A DNA stretch of 64,000 nt from Clostridiales bacterium. Its GTDB lineage: Bacteria; Bacillota; Clostridia; Lachnospirales; JAQSXR01. The position numbers were made by a program, and so were the translations under genes. The notes beneath the pieces were generated by a model. It made no database searches. It saw only the letters and a list, made by a program, of their open reading frames with translations, and was not told where the DNA came from. The DNA is taken from assembly GCA_029256575.1 (NCBI GenBank), contig JAQSXR010000015.1, positions 33,944-97,943 of the forward strand, written 5' to 3'. This document shows, one piece after another, positions 9,270 to 19,250 of this stretch (its first letter is position 1; every line of letters begins with the position of its first letter).

Positions 9270-10160
9270 TTAATTCTTCAATACTTTTCTTCTTCCTGAT
9301 ACTGCAACCCCACATACAATTAACACTGCACCTACAACACTTATAATTGAAACTTTTTCATTCAACATAATCCCTGCTGCAATCAGTGTAACAAATGGAA
9401 TCACATAAATATAATTATTTGCAGTTACGATTCCTATTCTCCTACTAACCGTGTTCCATGCAACATAGCAAATTGCACTTCCCACTATCCCTAAGAATAA
9501 AATACTAATAATATACTTTGGTTGTTCTAGTGCAGACAAAGCAAACGGTGCATTCTCAAAAATTGCAAGTGGTACAGTAGTTAATATGGCATAGAAAGTT
9601 GTTTTCCTTGCTAAGTAAACACTATCATATTTCACTAAATAGCGTTTTAGATTTATAGAATATATTGCCCAACTTAATGCCGCAAGAAATGATAAAAGAT
9701 CTCCTACTGGACTCAATTTGAGTATAAATGTTCCATTGAATACAACAAAAGCTACTCCAGTAAATGCTATTAAAAATCCTAAAATTATATTTAAACTTAT
9801 TTTCTCATCTTTTGTAAAGAAATGCGCCAATATCGCTGTTAGTATAGGTGCTGAAGCGACTATAATGCTGACATTAGAAGCAAATGTATATGTAAGTGCC
9901 ACATTCTCAGAAATGAAGTAGATTGTACAACCCGTTAATGCTAATAGTAAAAAACCTGCTTCCTCCTTTAATCTCAATTTCTCCCTTTTGTGGTTAAGAA
10001 TTAGCAGTACCACATATGCTATAGTAAACCGCATTATCATAATTTGGATTGGTGTAAATACCTCGAGTAAAAATTTGCTTGCAATAAATGTTGTTCCCCA
10101 AATTACAATCGTAAATAGAGCAATTAAATGTCCTATCGTCTTCTTTGATGTTTCTTTCAT
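9270..10160 (-). CDS. DMT-superfamily EamA transporter
   Basis: A ~296-residue integral membrane protein with about ten hydrophobic helices in two EamA repeats. The first begins IGHLIALFTIVIWGTTFIAS and the second LSPVGDLLSFLAALSWAIYS. These proteins usually export metabolites or amino acids; the substrate cannot be read from sequence. The ATG at 10160 has a GAGAG purine run upstream, while an in-frame ATG at 10178 has no site. It is a single gene, convergent with the DUF6273 gene. Confidence 0.88.
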   Translation of the reverse strand: MKETSKKTIGHLIALFTIVIWGTTFIASKFLLEVFTPIQIMIMRFTIAYVVLLILNHKREKLRLKEEAGFLLLALTGCTIYFISENVALTYTFASNVSIIVASAPILTAILAHFFTKDEKISLNIILGFLIAFTGVAFVVFNGTFILKLSPVGDLLSFLAALSWAIYSINLKRYLVKYDSVYLARKTTFYAILTTVPLAIFENAPFALSALEQPKYIISILFLGIVGSAICYVAWNTVSRRIGIVTANNYIYVIPFVTLIAAGIMLNEKVSIISVVGAVLIVCGVAVSGRRKVLKN

Positions 10161-10270
10161 GTTTTCTCTCTTTCTCATTGTACTATAACAAGGATGTGTA
10201 TCGATTCATTTTGAATGCATATACAATATTACTATTCTTTTATAACTTTTACAAGAGATGTATTTATAAC

Positions 10271-10311
10271 AAAAAAATAGCTCTACTGCTTAAAACAGTT
10301 TTGCTATTTTA
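10271..10311 (-). terminator. Terminator downstream of GlsB-like gene
   Basis: On the minus strand AAAATAGC and GCTATTTT flank an inner ACTG/CAGT stem, ending in a T-run. Confidence 0.7.
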
Positions 10312-10333
10312 AAATATTATACTTTTTTATATA

Positions 10334-10597
10334 TTATGCTTTTTTAAATAAGTTAATTAACCATATCAATACTACTGCTCCAAGGATGGATACAATAAAG
10401 CTCCATAGGTTAAGCCCTGTTGCTGGCCCCCAGCCAATTAATCCTACAAGCCATCCTCCAATAAATGCTCCTAAAATACCAACAATTATATTCGCTCCAA
10501 TACCCATTTTAGAGTCTTTTCCTGTGAATTTACTAGCAATCCATCCTGATATTCCTCCAAGAATTAACCATACGATAATATTACTTATTTCTGGCAT
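10334..10597 (-). CDS. GlsB/YeaQ/YmgE-family stress-response membrane protein
   Basis: An 87-residue protein with three hydrophobic helices and Gly-rich packing motifs (IIVWLILGGISGWIASKFTG, GIGANIIVGILGAFIGGWLV, SFIVSILGAVVLIWLINLF). It matches the transglycosylase-associated family (PF04226), membrane proteins often induced by stress; mechanism unknown. AAGGAG precedes the ATG. It is divergent from the LysR-type gene at 10857, so that regulator might control it. Confidence 0.9.
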   Translation of the reverse strand: MPEISNIIVWLILGGISGWIASKFTGKDSKMGIGANIIVGILGAFIGGWLVGLIGWGPATGLNLWSFIVSILGAVVLIWLINLFKKA

Positions 10598-10856
10598 ACG
10601 ATATCTCCTTAATAAAACTGCAAAAATTAATGTTTACATATTTAAATTATCTCCAAAAGCAGGTTTAATATTCTATTATTAGGATACTCGAGAATAAACC
10701 ATATATTTACATGTGTCTCATATGATACTTAATTGTATAAATACTCTGTATAGTGTAAAATAGGATTTACTTTAAATTATGTATATTTATAAATTTTATT
10801 ATATAATACTCTTTTATATTAGATTAAATTTTGATACTTTTGAAAAGGATGGCAAC

Positions 10857-11750
10857 ATGAATTTACGACAATTATATTATTTCAAAAAATCAGCTGAACT
10901 TCAACATTTTACAAAAACAGCTTCCGAATTATTCATAAGTCAACCAAGTCTTAGTTATGCAGTCTCTAGTCTAGAAAATGAATTAGGCACAGCATTATTC
11001 CAAAAGCAAGGCAGAAACGTCGTATTAACCAAATCCGGAAAAGAATTTTACCCATATATTGAAACAGCATTGCAAAGCATTGAAGCTGGTGTTGCTTTAT
11101 TAAAGCAACGTTCTGTTTGTAATACCGGTAAAATTGATATTGGAACAGTTCCTGCTTTAGCAGGTGATTTTGTATCCCAAATAATTCATGATTATATGAC
11201 AATATCCCCTGATATTTCTTTTAATTTATTGACTAATGATACTAAAAATATTATCCCCGGAATTAAAAGTGGTATATATGACATTGGGTTTTGTTCTAAA
11301 ATCGATAACGAGGATGAATTAGAATTTGTTCCAGTCCTTACACAAGAAATAGTTGTAATATCTAAAAATGACCATGAATTAGCGAAAAGAAAGAAGTTCG
11401 ATTTGTCTGCACTCAAAGATTATCCACTTATTACCTATCATGAAAACATACCAATTGGTCAGACCATTCGTAATATTCTTTATAAAAATAATATAACTCC
11501 AAAAATAAAGCATACTTTTGATGATGAAGCATCGATTGCTGGAATGGTTTCTCGAGACTTTGGGATTGCTATTGTTGTTAATACCCCTTTATTAAAGCTT
11601 TATAATTTTTCTATTATGCCACTTCCTATACCGATACATCCTCGTGTCGTGTACTTAGCGTACCTTAATGAACGCTCACATACTGAAATAGTGAGTAATT
11701 TCATTGATTTTATCTTAAAAAATAATTATATTGATACTTTAAAAATATAG
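10857..11750 (+). CDS. LysR-family transcriptional regulator
   Basis: 297 residues with an N-terminal winged helix (MNLRQLYYFKKSAELQHFTK, then SQPSLSYAVSSLENELGTALF) and a C-terminal periplasmic-binding-like effector domain (from GKIDIGTVPALAGDFV). The order is typical of LysR/CidR-like regulators. The ATG at 10857 has AAAGGATGG upstream. An in-frame ATG at 10779 would add 26 hydrophobic residues and is rejected. The neighbour on the other strand is the GlsB-like gene. The effector is unknown. Confidence 0.92.
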   Translation: MNLRQLYYFKKSAELQHFTKTASELFISQPSLSYAVSSLENELGTALFQKQGRNVVLTKSGKEFYPYIETALQSIEAGVALLKQRSVCNTGKIDIGTVPALAGDFVSQIIHDYMTISPDISFNLLTNDTKNIIPGIKSGIYDIGFCSKIDNEDELEFVPVLTQEIVVISKNDHELAKRKKFDLSALKDYPLITYHENIPIGQTIRNILYKNNITPKIKHTFDDEASIAGMVSRDFGIAIVVNTPLLKLYNFSIMPLPIPIHPRVVYLAYLNERSHTEIVSNFIDFILKNNYIDTLKI

Positions 11751-11786
11751 AGATCCAAATATATTTATCTGTTAATAACCCCAAAC

Positions 11787-11825
11787 GAGAGGGAGGAAAA
11801 TAAAATAATTATTTCCCTCCCTCTC
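11787..11825. terminator. Hairpin between LysR and MCP genes
   Basis: A 16-bp stem (GAGAGGGAGGAAAATA against TATTTCCCTCCCTCTC, one mismatch) lies between convergent genes. There is no T-run, so it may be an RNA end protector rather than a classic terminator. Confidence 0.5.
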
Positions 11826-11879
11826 ATTCACGGAATACACTGAATAAATAGAATTAACTCACTTCTTTTTAATTTCTAA

Positions 11880-13709
11880 CTAATATTTACCAAACTCTTT
11901 ATCACTTAATACAATTTGAGGTTTTGATGTCCCATAATCTTCATGATGTTTATTTCCTACTTTACTACTCCCTCTAGACATTTTCTCAAGCATTCTTAAT
12001 ACTTCTGGATTAAATTCATCATATTTATTAAAATCATTTGCTATTTTCTTTAATTTGAACTTTCCAACTGTTTGTTTTAATAGATCAGCCTGACTTGATA
12101 ATTCTTCACTTGCTGCTGCACTTTCTTCTGAGGTTGCTGAGTTTGCTTGTACAACTTGAGAAACTTGCATAATCCCTTGATTAATTTGTTCCACACCAAC
12201 TGCTTGTTCATTAGAGGCTGTCGCAATATCGCCAACAAGTTTTGCAGCTTTTTCAATTCCCGTCACGATTTTACCTAATGCTTCAGCGGTCTCGCGTGCA
12301 ATCTTTGTTCCACCTTCCGCTTTACGAATAGAACCTTCGATCATATCTGTTGTCTCTTTTGCCGCATTAGCTGATCGTGCCGCAAGATTACGTACTTCTT
12401 CTGCAACGACTGCAAATCCCTTTCCATGTTGTCCTGCTCTTGCAGCTTCAACAGCAGCATTTAAAGCTAGTATATTTGTTTGAAATGCGATTTCATCAAT
12501 TACTTTAATAATCTTAGATATATTTGTAGAGGATTCATTTATCTCCTCCATCGCCTTAAGCATTCCTTGCATCTGCTCGTTACCCCTAATTGCATTTTCT
12601 TTTGCATTTTCAGCTAAATCATTTGCTTGACTAGAGTTCTTTGCATTCATTTGTATTTGTGAAGAAATTTCTTCAATTGAGGCAGTAAGTTCTTCGATAG
12701 AACTTGCTTGTTCTGTCGCCCCCTCTGAAAGAGTAATACTTGCATCTGATACTTGTTTTGCTCCTACTGCCACTTGTTCTGATGCATTTGCTATATCTGA
12801 TAAGAGCTCATTATTATTATTTACCATCTCTGCTAACTTCTTGCCAAGAAGATCAGCCTCTGATCTAACTTCTACGTCAATCGTAAGATCTCCTGCAGCA
12901 ATTCTTTCCGCTGCATAAGCTTGTCCTCGAATGTTGTTAATCATTTTCTCAAAAGAAGTTAATAACATTCCTAATTCGTCTTTTCTATCATTATTAATGT
13001 TGACCCCTACATCTCCAACTGCTAACTTATCTGCAGCATCAATTAACACTTTAATTGGAGTACTAATTGTACGAGCAACAAATAGGCCAAGAATAATTGA
13101 CACAATTATTCCTATGATTATTGTAATAACCATCATCGTCACTGATGTATTTGCTAGATCCGTATTACCATCTGATCTTTGTTTTGCCTCTAACGCATCA
13201 TTCGCCATTAAAGCAGAGAAACTATCATTCAAAATATTTTCTAATTCTACTGCTTCTTCAATTATAAGACGTCTTGCCTGTTCATACTGATTTGTATTTA
13301 CTAATTTAATCGCTTCGTCAATATAAGGTTCATACTGTTCCCATTGTGAAGTCAATGTATTATACATCTTTTGAACATCATCAGATGATATAGTGGTATC
13401 ATACTTTAATAGTAAATCATCAACGTTTAAGCGATAATCTCCGATTTTCTTTACTGCTGCTTCTCTTTCAACTTCTGTTTCTATCGTAACTAACTTCATT
13501 GCATTAACTCGAATTCTCTGAAATTCTGTTGAAGCACTTCCAGAATAAGCTAACCCTAATGTATTCTCTGTATAAAGCAATGTATCTGCATTGTCTATTT
13601 CTCTTATATTAACTATTCCCACAACACCAATCACGCCAGCAATTGCAGCAATAATTAAGAACCCCATAATTAATCTCACTGATATTTTCATGTTATTAAA
13701 CCATTTCAT
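11880..13709 (-). CDS. Methyl-accepting chemotaxis protein (four-helix-bundle sensor)
   Basis: An intact 609-residue receptor. It has TM1 (VRLIMGFLIIAAIAGVIGVV, about 11-32), a ~155-residue extracellular domain of the 4HB_MCP type, TM2 (VTMMVITIIIGIIVSIILGL, about 190-210), a HAMP domain, and a full methyl-accepting hairpin with tip DEIAFQTNILALNAAVEAAR then AGQHGKGFAVVAEEVRNLA. The C-terminus ends PQIVLSDKEFGKY, a tail I recall from clostridial receptors of this class. It is the third gene of the cheA-cheW-mcp operon, 44 bp after cheW. The ligand is unknown. Confidence 0.95.
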   Translation of the reverse strand: MKWFNNMKISVRLIMGFLIIAAIAGVIGVVGIVNIREIDNADTLLYTENTLGLAYSGSASTEFQRIRVNAMKLVTIETEVEREAAVKKIGDYRLNVDDLLLKYDTTISSDDVQKMYNTLTSQWEQYEPYIDEAIKLVNTNQYEQARRLIIEEAVELENILNDSFSALMANDALEAKQRSDGNTDLANTSVTMMVITIIIGIIVSIILGLFVARTISTPIKVLIDAADKLAVGDVGVNINNDRKDELGMLLTSFEKMINNIRGQAYAAERIAAGDLTIDVEVRSEADLLGKKLAEMVNNNNELLSDIANASEQVAVGAKQVSDASITLSEGATEQASSIEELTASIEEISSQIQMNAKNSSQANDLAENAKENAIRGNEQMQGMLKAMEEINESSTNISKIIKVIDEIAFQTNILALNAAVEAARAGQHGKGFAVVAEEVRNLAARSANAAKETTDMIEGSIRKAEGGTKIARETAEALGKIVTGIEKAAKLVGDIATASNEQAVGVEQINQGIMQVSQVVQANSATSEESAAASEELSSQADLLKQTVGKFKLKKIANDFNKYDEFNPEVLRMLEKMSRGSSKVGNKHHEDYGTSKPQIVLSDKEFGKY

Positions 13710-13752
13710 ATTTACTTCTCCTTTTTATACTAACGATAAATTTTTGTCTACT

Positions 13753-14247
13753 TTATAGTTCTTCAGAAAAATTCTCCATATCTTTTTCAGAAAGCAACTC
13801 TTCACAATCTAATAAAAGTTTTACTTCATTTCCAACTTTACCAATATTCTTTATGTAATGATTATTATTTCCGGTATTCATTTGTGGAGGGTCTACTATA
13901 TCCTGTTCTGGGATTGTAAGTACCTCTGATACACTATCAACGATAAGCCCGATTGAAATATTTAAGATATCGACCACAATAACACAAGTCCTGTCATTAT
14001 ATTCTCTTGGTTCTTTTTTAAAACGTACCCTAACATCTATAACTGGAATTATCTTTCCTCTCAAATTGATAATGCCTCTCACATATTCAGGAAGTTCTGG
14101 TATTTCTGTAATAGATTGTATCCCTATAATCTCAATTACATATTTGATTTCTATCCCGTAACTTTCTTTGCCCAGGGAGAAAGTCAAATATCTGTCTTTT
14201 TGTGTATCTTCTTCTAACTCTACCGTACTTTCAACTACATCCGCCAT
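13753..14247 (-). CDS. cheW: Chemotaxis coupling protein CheW
   Basis: CheW bridges receptors and CheA. This 164-residue protein shows the CheW beta-barrel pattern: RYLTFSLGKESYGIEIKYV, the EIPELPEYVRGIINLRGKIIPVIDVR signature, and VIVVDILNISIGLIVDSVSEV. The ATG at 14247 sits 8 nt after AAAGGTGG; a GTG four codons earlier overlaps that site and is less likely. The gene is 28 bp downstream of cheA and 44 bp upstream of the receptor, so the operon forms a minimal sensory array. Confidence 0.95.
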   Translation of the reverse strand: MADVVESTVELEEDTQKDRYLTFSLGKESYGIEIKYVIEIIGIQSITEIPELPEYVRGIINLRGKIIPVIDVRVRFKKEPREYNDRTCVIVVDILNISIGLIVDSVSEVLTIPEQDIVDPPQMNTGNNNHYIKNIGKVGNEVKLLLDCEELLSEKDMENFSEEL

Positions 14248-14275
14248 GATTTTATCCACCTTTCTTATATTTTGA

Positions 14276-16318
14276 CTACATATTAATCATACCTGCTACA
14301 TCTAGAATTAAGCTAATGCTTCCATCCCCCAACAAGGTACATCCAGCCAGTCCTCTAATCGTTTTAAATGTCTGTATGTATTCAGGTAATGCCTTTACCA
14401 CAACTTGTTGCTGCCCAATCAGTTCATCTGCAAATATACAGATAGTCTTATCGCCATGTTCAATCATGATAATAATTCCATTATATAGTTCTGTAATTTG
14501 TGTTTTAACTTTATAAACTTCATGGATTCGTAGTATTTTGTAACATTGCCCTCTTACCAAAATCATTTCATTTCCATCAGGGTCAGAAATAATATCTTTT
14601 TTACTCGGTCTAAATGATTCTTTTATTGAGATGATTGGAATTGTATATCTAGAATTACCTACTTTTATATTCATTCCATCAATAATCGCAAGAGTTAGTG
14701 GTATTTTCAGTGTTATCTCAGTTCCTTTTCCAGGCATACTATCAACATATACGGTCCCACCAACCGCCTCGATATTCCTAGCAACCACATCCATCCCAAC
14801 TCCACGACCAGAAAATTCTGTTACATTGTCATTGGTTGAAAATCCCGGAAGAATGATTAGGTTATATACTTCTCTATCTGACATATCCTCTTCCCTTTTT
14901 ATGAGAAGATTTTGTTGACTTGCCTTACTTAATATTTTATCTCTATCGAGCCCACCCCCATCATCACTAACGATAATCAATACATCACTTCCAGAATTAC
15001 GAGCAGTTAAAGTAACTGTCCCAACTTTGGTTTTACCATTTTCTCCTCTTTCTTCTGAGGATTCTATTCCATGGTCAATTGAATTTCTAACTAAATGCAT
15101 AAGGGGATCTGAAATATGTTCAATAATATTCTTATCTACTTCAGTATCTTCCCCTATAATCTTTAATCTGACTTCCTTTTCCAACTTCTTACACATATCC
15201 CGAACGATTCGATTCATTTTGTTAAAAGTTGTAGAAAGAGGAACCATCCGTATTGACATGACTGTATTCTGCATTTCCGTTGTAATTTTATTTAACTGTC
15301 TCGCTGCCTTCCGAAAGTTATCTAATTCTAGACCCACTAAATCAGGATTTTGTATAACCATTGCTTCTGCAATAACCATCTCTCCAACTAAATCCATTAG
15401 TTGATCTAATTTTGCTACGTTAACGCTGATAATACTTTGAGCAGTTGATCCATTCGTTTTATCTTTTTCTTCATCTTTGTCTTTATCTTTGTCTTTGTCT
15501 TTATTTTTATCTTTGTCTTTTTTTACATTGAGTAAATTATTATTTTTATCTCGTTCACTAATAATGTCTTCAAATTCTGTAGCCTCACTATCCTCCATCT
15601 GTTGCATATACACTACGTCGTTTTCCAGTTGATTTAGCTCCATATCTTTAAGAAATATTGTCTGCATAAAAAACTCATTTAACTTTGCATATGTATAATC
15701 TGACTCAAAATATAACTTGAGACCATCTTTACGGATTATCTCTACACTTTCATCATTATCCATAATATCCTTTGGTATGCAAGAAATCTTCTTAGCAAAT
15801 CCGTTTAGATTACGAATAATGGTGTAAGCACGAATATTCTCCATTTCGCATCCTTCTTGAAAGAATATAACTGCCTCAAAAACTTTATTCATTGGTTCTG
15901 TAATATTGCTTTGCTTTATCATAGATAGATATTCATTGATATTACTAATTATTGAGGATGATGCTCCATCAACTGTATTTCCGTTTTCGAGCTTTTTCAC
16001 TTCCACCTTTATAAAATCAACTCCATCTAAAACCAAATCAGAAATAGTAGAAGTATCAATATTATTAGGTTTTATATCTCGAAGGTAATAAAATAAATCT
16101 TCAATTGCATGTGCCAGTAATGATATATCATTTAACATCATCATTGCAGAGGAACCCTTAATCGTATGCATTATTCGAAATATCTCATTGATTGAAGTTT
16201 CCGTATAAGTACTTATGCTTTCACTATTTAATATAGCCTGTTCAAGTTGTTCTAACAGTTGTGTTGTTTCAAATATAAACATATCCATTAATGGTTCATG
16301 TATGTGTTGTTCTGACAT
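14276..16318 (-). CDS. cheA: Chemotaxis histidine kinase CheA with Lys/Asp-repeat linker
   Basis: CheA autophosphorylates and passes phosphate to response regulators. Domains of the 680-residue protein: an Hpt domain with the phospho-His in FRIMHTIKGSS (His 51), a poorly conserved region near 170-240 where a P2 domain would lie, a low-complexity linker of alternating Lys and Asp (about 265-287), the dimerisation helices (AKLDQLMDLVGEMVIAEAM), an ATPase domain with HLVRNSIDHGIES, GGGLD and SGRGVGMDVV, and a C-terminal CheW-like domain. The ATG at 16318 follows AGGGGGTG. The linker comes from 6-bp DNA repeats (TCTTTG/TCTTTA on the plus strand, near 15473-15531), so its length may vary. Confidence 0.95.
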   Translation of the reverse strand: MSEQHIHEPLMDMFIFETTQLLEQLEQAILNSESISTYTETSINEIFRIMHTIKGSSAMMMLNDISLLAHAIEDLFYYLRDIKPNNIDTSTISDLVLDGVDFIKVEVKKLENGNTVDGASSSIISNINEYLSMIKQSNITEPMNKVFEAVIFFQEGCEMENIRAYTIIRNLNGFAKKISCIPKDIMDNDESVEIIRKDGLKLYFESDYTYAKLNEFFMQTIFLKDMELNQLENDVVYMQQMEDSEATEFEDIISERDKNNNLLNVKKDKDKNKDKDKDKDKDEEKDKTNGSTAQSIISVNVAKLDQLMDLVGEMVIAEAMVIQNPDLVGLELDNFRKAARQLNKITTEMQNTVMSIRMVPLSTTFNKMNRIVRDMCKKLEKEVRLKIIGEDTEVDKNIIEHISDPLMHLVRNSIDHGIESSEERGENGKTKVGTVTLTARNSGSDVLIIVSDDGGGLDRDKILSKASQQNLLIKREEDMSDREVYNLIILPGFSTNDNVTEFSGRGVGMDVVARNIEAVGGTVYVDSMPGKGTEITLKIPLTLAIIDGMNIKVGNSRYTIPIISIKESFRPSKKDIISDPDGNEMILVRGQCYKILRIHEVYKVKTQITELYNGIIIMIEHGDKTICIFADELIGQQQVVVKALPEYIQTFKTIRGLAGCTLLGDGSISLILDVAGMINM

Positions 16319-16627
16319 ATTACACCCCCTATTCATTTTTAGTACTTTTCACGTTTATTTTACTTTTTTAATTATAAGTTTTAGTAAAAACAATAACCAA
16401 TACTATTTTATGACATAATTCATAGTTTCTTTTTATAGGTTATACATAATTGATATACATTTATATAAATAAATAGGACATCCTACAATATCTGCGTTGC
16501 CAATTTATCCCACCTATGCTATCCTTAATTTTTGGAGCAAGAATAAATCGAACTCCATTACGAAGGAATATTGCTTGCACTTTTGACATAAGCTTTAATA
16601 ATGTTATGAAAGTTGTGAGGTATCTTG
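16319..16627. other. Divergent intergenic region of cheA and CmpB-like gene
   Basis: About 310 bp of AT-rich DNA that must carry the cheA operon promoter and that of the rightward gene. No clear promoter, hairpin or riboswitch was recognised. Confidence 0.4.
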
Positions 16628-17440
16628 ATGACGTATTTACAACCAGAAAGTAGGGATAAAATGGGCTACTCTTTTTACGAATTGTTATGGTTTTTTGCAA
16701 TTTATTCGTTTTGGGGTTGGTGTGGTGAAGTTATATACAAAGCCGCAAGCACTGGAAAGTTCGTTAATAGAGGATTCTTAAATGGTCCTATCTGTCCAAT
16801 ATATGGATTTGGTGTAGTGATTGTAGTTGTTTGCTTAACTCCTGTTAAAGATAATCTAATCATTCTATTCACAACTTCAATAATACTCACCTCGACATTA
16901 GAATTCATTACGGGTTATGCGTTAGAGAAGGTATTTAATGAAAAGTGGTGGGACTATTTACAAGAGCCCTTTAACATTAAAGGATATGTATGTTTAAAAG
17001 CATCTTTGATATGGGGAGTTGGATGTGTTCTTGTTATGTATGTCCTACATCCTCTTGTTATGTATTTTATTATTAAACTACCAGAGCATCTTGGTATCAT
17101 TTCATTAATCATCTTTTTCGTATTACTAGCAATCGATCTTAACTTTACCGTTTCAACTTTATTGAAGTTCAAGCAGCGGATACATATATTATCAGAAATC
17201 GAAGTAAAGATAACACAGGTTTCGGAAACCATAGGAGAAAATTTATCCGATAAAGTACTCGCCACAATAAAGGCAAAAGAAAATCATATGCAAGAATTAG
17301 AAGAACTACGAGCGAAATACAAAAAACTCAAAAGAGAAACGCATTTTGTATACAACCGAATAACCCATGCCTTTCCTAAATTAAATTCTCTGAAAAGCAA
17401 GGAATTTCTTGAGAAAATAAAACACTTTCGAACGAAATAA
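16628..17440 (+). CDS. Putative ABC-transporter-type membrane protein, CmpB family
   Basis: About 270 residues with five hydrophobic helices and a charged C-terminal coiled coil (about 185-245). The N-terminus MGYSFYELLWFFAIYSFWGW then CGEVIYKAASTGKFVNRGFL and GPICPIYGFG is the signature of PF06541 (CmpB, 'ABC-transporter type IV'), whose function is unproven. The ATG at 16628 has GTGAGG 9 nt before; a later ATG at 16664 (MGYSF) has AGGGA nearby and is also possible. A terminator separates it from the convergent dehydrogenase. Confidence 0.82.
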   Translation: MTYLQPESRDKMGYSFYELLWFFAIYSFWGWCGEVIYKAASTGKFVNRGFLNGPICPIYGFGVVIVVVCLTPVKDNLIILFTTSIILTSTLEFITGYALEKVFNEKWWDYLQEPFNIKGYVCLKASLIWGVGCVLVMYVLHPLVMYFIIKLPEHLGIISLIIFFVLLAIDLNFTVSTLLKFKQRIHILSEIEVKITQVSETIGENLSDKVLATIKAKENHMQELEELRAKYKKLKRETHFVYNRITHAFPKLNSLKSKEFLEKIKHFRTK

Positions 17441-17483
17441 CCTAATATAATATTTTTAATAAGATAAAAATCGATTAAAAAAA

Positions 17484-17530
17484 GAGTGGCGTTATGAGAA
17501 ATAACTTAAAGTATTCTCAGATAGCCACTC
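17484..17530 (-). terminator. Terminator of the alcohol dehydrogenase operon
   Basis: On the minus strand GAGTGGC and GCCACTC flank a GAGAA/TTCTC inner stem, followed by seven T residues. Confidence 0.8.
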
Positions 17531-17538
17531 AATAATCA

Positions 17539-18666
17539 TCAGGGTTTTAAGATAACTTTTATACAATTGTCTTGCTTTTTATCAAAGATTTCATACGCAT
17601 GCTCCCCTTTATCCAAAGTAAGCTTATGGGTAATAATATCTGTCGCATCAAATTTGCCTGTTTTAATTAAAGTCATTATTCTATTTACATAAGATTGTGC
17701 TGGACATTGTCCCATTTTTAGAGTGATGTTTCTTGCAAAGAAATCTCCTAATGGGAAGTTGTTATATCTAGCACCGTAAACACCTACCATTGAAACGGTT
17801 CCACCTTTTCTAACTGCTTGAGTTGCTATTTCTATAGCAGATTTGGAACCACCTTGAAGTTTTAATGCAGTTTCTACCATTTCAATTGCTGTCATCTTTC
17901 CATCCATTCCAACGCAATCAATTACTACATCGGCTCCACCATGAGTTATTTCTTTTATATATTCACCGGCATTATCATGTTCTTCAAAATTGACCACTTC
18001 TACACCGTATTTCTTAGCATGTTCTAATCGATATCCAACATAATCGACTGCAATTATACGCTTTGCACCTTGAAATGCCGCCCATTTTATTGTTAATAGT
18101 CCTACCGGACCACAACCTAATACGACTACTGTATCCCCACTTTTTACTCCTCCATTCTCAACTCCCCAATATGAGGTTGGTAGAATATCAGTCAGAAAAA
18201 GCACTTGTTCATCCGCTAATTCTTCCGGGACTATTGTAGGACCTATATTTGCATAAGGAACTCTAAGGTATTCTGCTTGTCCCCCATCATAACCGCCGTA
18301 CGTGTTGCTATATCCAAATATTGCACCTACTTCTCCATTTTCATTTGAATTATCGCACTGACTCCACAAATCATGTTGGCAAAACCAACAGTGTCCACAA
18401 GAAATCGGGAAAGGTACAATAACTCTGTCCCCTTTTTTCACTTTATGAACATCCTTTCCTATTTCTTCAACAATACCCATGGTTTCATGACCCAATACAA
18501 AACCTTTTGGCATATTTGGAACCATTCCATGAATAAGATGCAAATCGGAACCGCAGATTGCTGTTGATGTTACCTTCACTATAATATCATCTGCTTTTTC
18601 TATGGATGGATCACTAACTTCTTTTACTTTTACATTTTTTATTCCCTCATATACAATCGCCTTCAT
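17539..18666 (-). CDS. Zinc-dependent alcohol/formaldehyde dehydrogenase (MDR family)
   Basis: A 375-residue NAD(P)-dependent medium-chain dehydrogenase. Catalytic zinc ligands are in AICGSDLH and GHETMG, the structural zinc loop is CGHCWFCQHDLWSQC, and the Rossmann motif is VVVLGCGPVGLLTI. It most resembles the glutathione-independent formaldehyde dehydrogenase-like branch; the exact substrate is not readable. It starts 24 bp after the YgaP-like gene and is cotranscribed with it. A terminator follows. Confidence 0.92.
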   Translation of the reverse strand: MKAIVYEGIKNVKVKEVSDPSIEKADDIIVKVTSTAICGSDLHLIHGMVPNMPKGFVLGHETMGIVEEIGKDVHKVKKGDRVIVPFPISCGHCWFCQHDLWSQCDNSNENGEVGAIFGYSNTYGGYDGGQAEYLRVPYANIGPTIVPEELADEQVLFLTDILPTSYWGVENGGVKSGDTVVVLGCGPVGLLTIKWAAFQGAKRIIAVDYVGYRLEHAKKYGVEVVNFEEHDNAGEYIKEITHGGADVVIDCVGMDGKMTAIEMVETALKLQGGSKSAIEIATQAVRKGGTVSMVGVYGARYNNFPLGDFFARNITLKMGQCPAQSYVNRIMTLIKTGKFDATDIITHKLTLDKGEHAYEIFDKKQDNCIKVILKP

Positions 18667-18690
18667 ATTAACCTCCCGCAGTTTTACTCT

Positions 18691-19176
18691 CTATTTTTCT
18701 ACCATCCTAAGCATATCTACTACATTTATTATTTTATTTTTATTGTTATTATTTTTCTTATTTTGGGTAAAGTCTTTACGAAGCATTTTTAATACTGTTC
18801 TTTCATTGTTTATTTCTTCGGCAGTCCGAACTCCCATCATTCTTATGAGCGGTAGTGGAGGACACCATCCTGTCAATGCATGTTGAAGTAGGAAAAATCC
18901 AACTGTCCCTGTTACGAAAAACCAACACTTACTAAATTTTAATCCTAAGATGGAACTAATAAAAATAATAGAAGCAGCATTTGTTTCAAGTACTCTTTCT
19001 GTATCCCATTCAAATTTTAACATACTAATTCGTTTGGATTTTTCCTCATCACTGCAATTTTTATAAATATTTAAATTTAAAATAGTTTGATTTCGAATCT
19101 GTGCATTTACATTTGGGTTAGTTCGAATAACGACGCGATGTGTTGTCGATGGTAATTTATTAAATAAATTTATCAT
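18691..19176 (-). CDS. YgaP-like DUF2892 membrane protein
   Basis: A ~161-residue protein. The middle (about 64-115) has two hydrophobic segments and the phrase LKFSKCWFFVTGTVGFFLLQ then HALTGWCPPLPLIRMMGVRT, typical of DUF2892/YgaP-type inner-membrane domains (…GWCPLYxxLGIxT). The N-terminal ~50 residues are basic, and the C-terminus has an Asn/Lys run. The ATG at 19176 follows AGGAGTGAG; an upstream in-frame ATG at 19212 has no site. It is the first gene of an operon with the dehydrogenase. Unlike E. coli YgaP it has no rhodanese domain. Confidence 0.8.
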   Translation of the reverse strand: MINLFNKLPSTTHRVVIRTNPNVNAQIRNQTILNLNIYKNCSDEEKSKRISMLKFEWDTERVLETNAASIIFISSILGLKFSKCWFFVTGTVGFFLLQHALTGWCPPLPLIRMMGVRTAEEINNERTVLKMLRKDFTQNKKNNNNKNKIINVVDMLRMVEK

Positions 19177-19250
19177 TTTTCTCACTCCTATAATATTTTT
19201 ATTAGTATGCATTAAAATATATTTACTATGCGAATGAAGTTTTAAAATAA

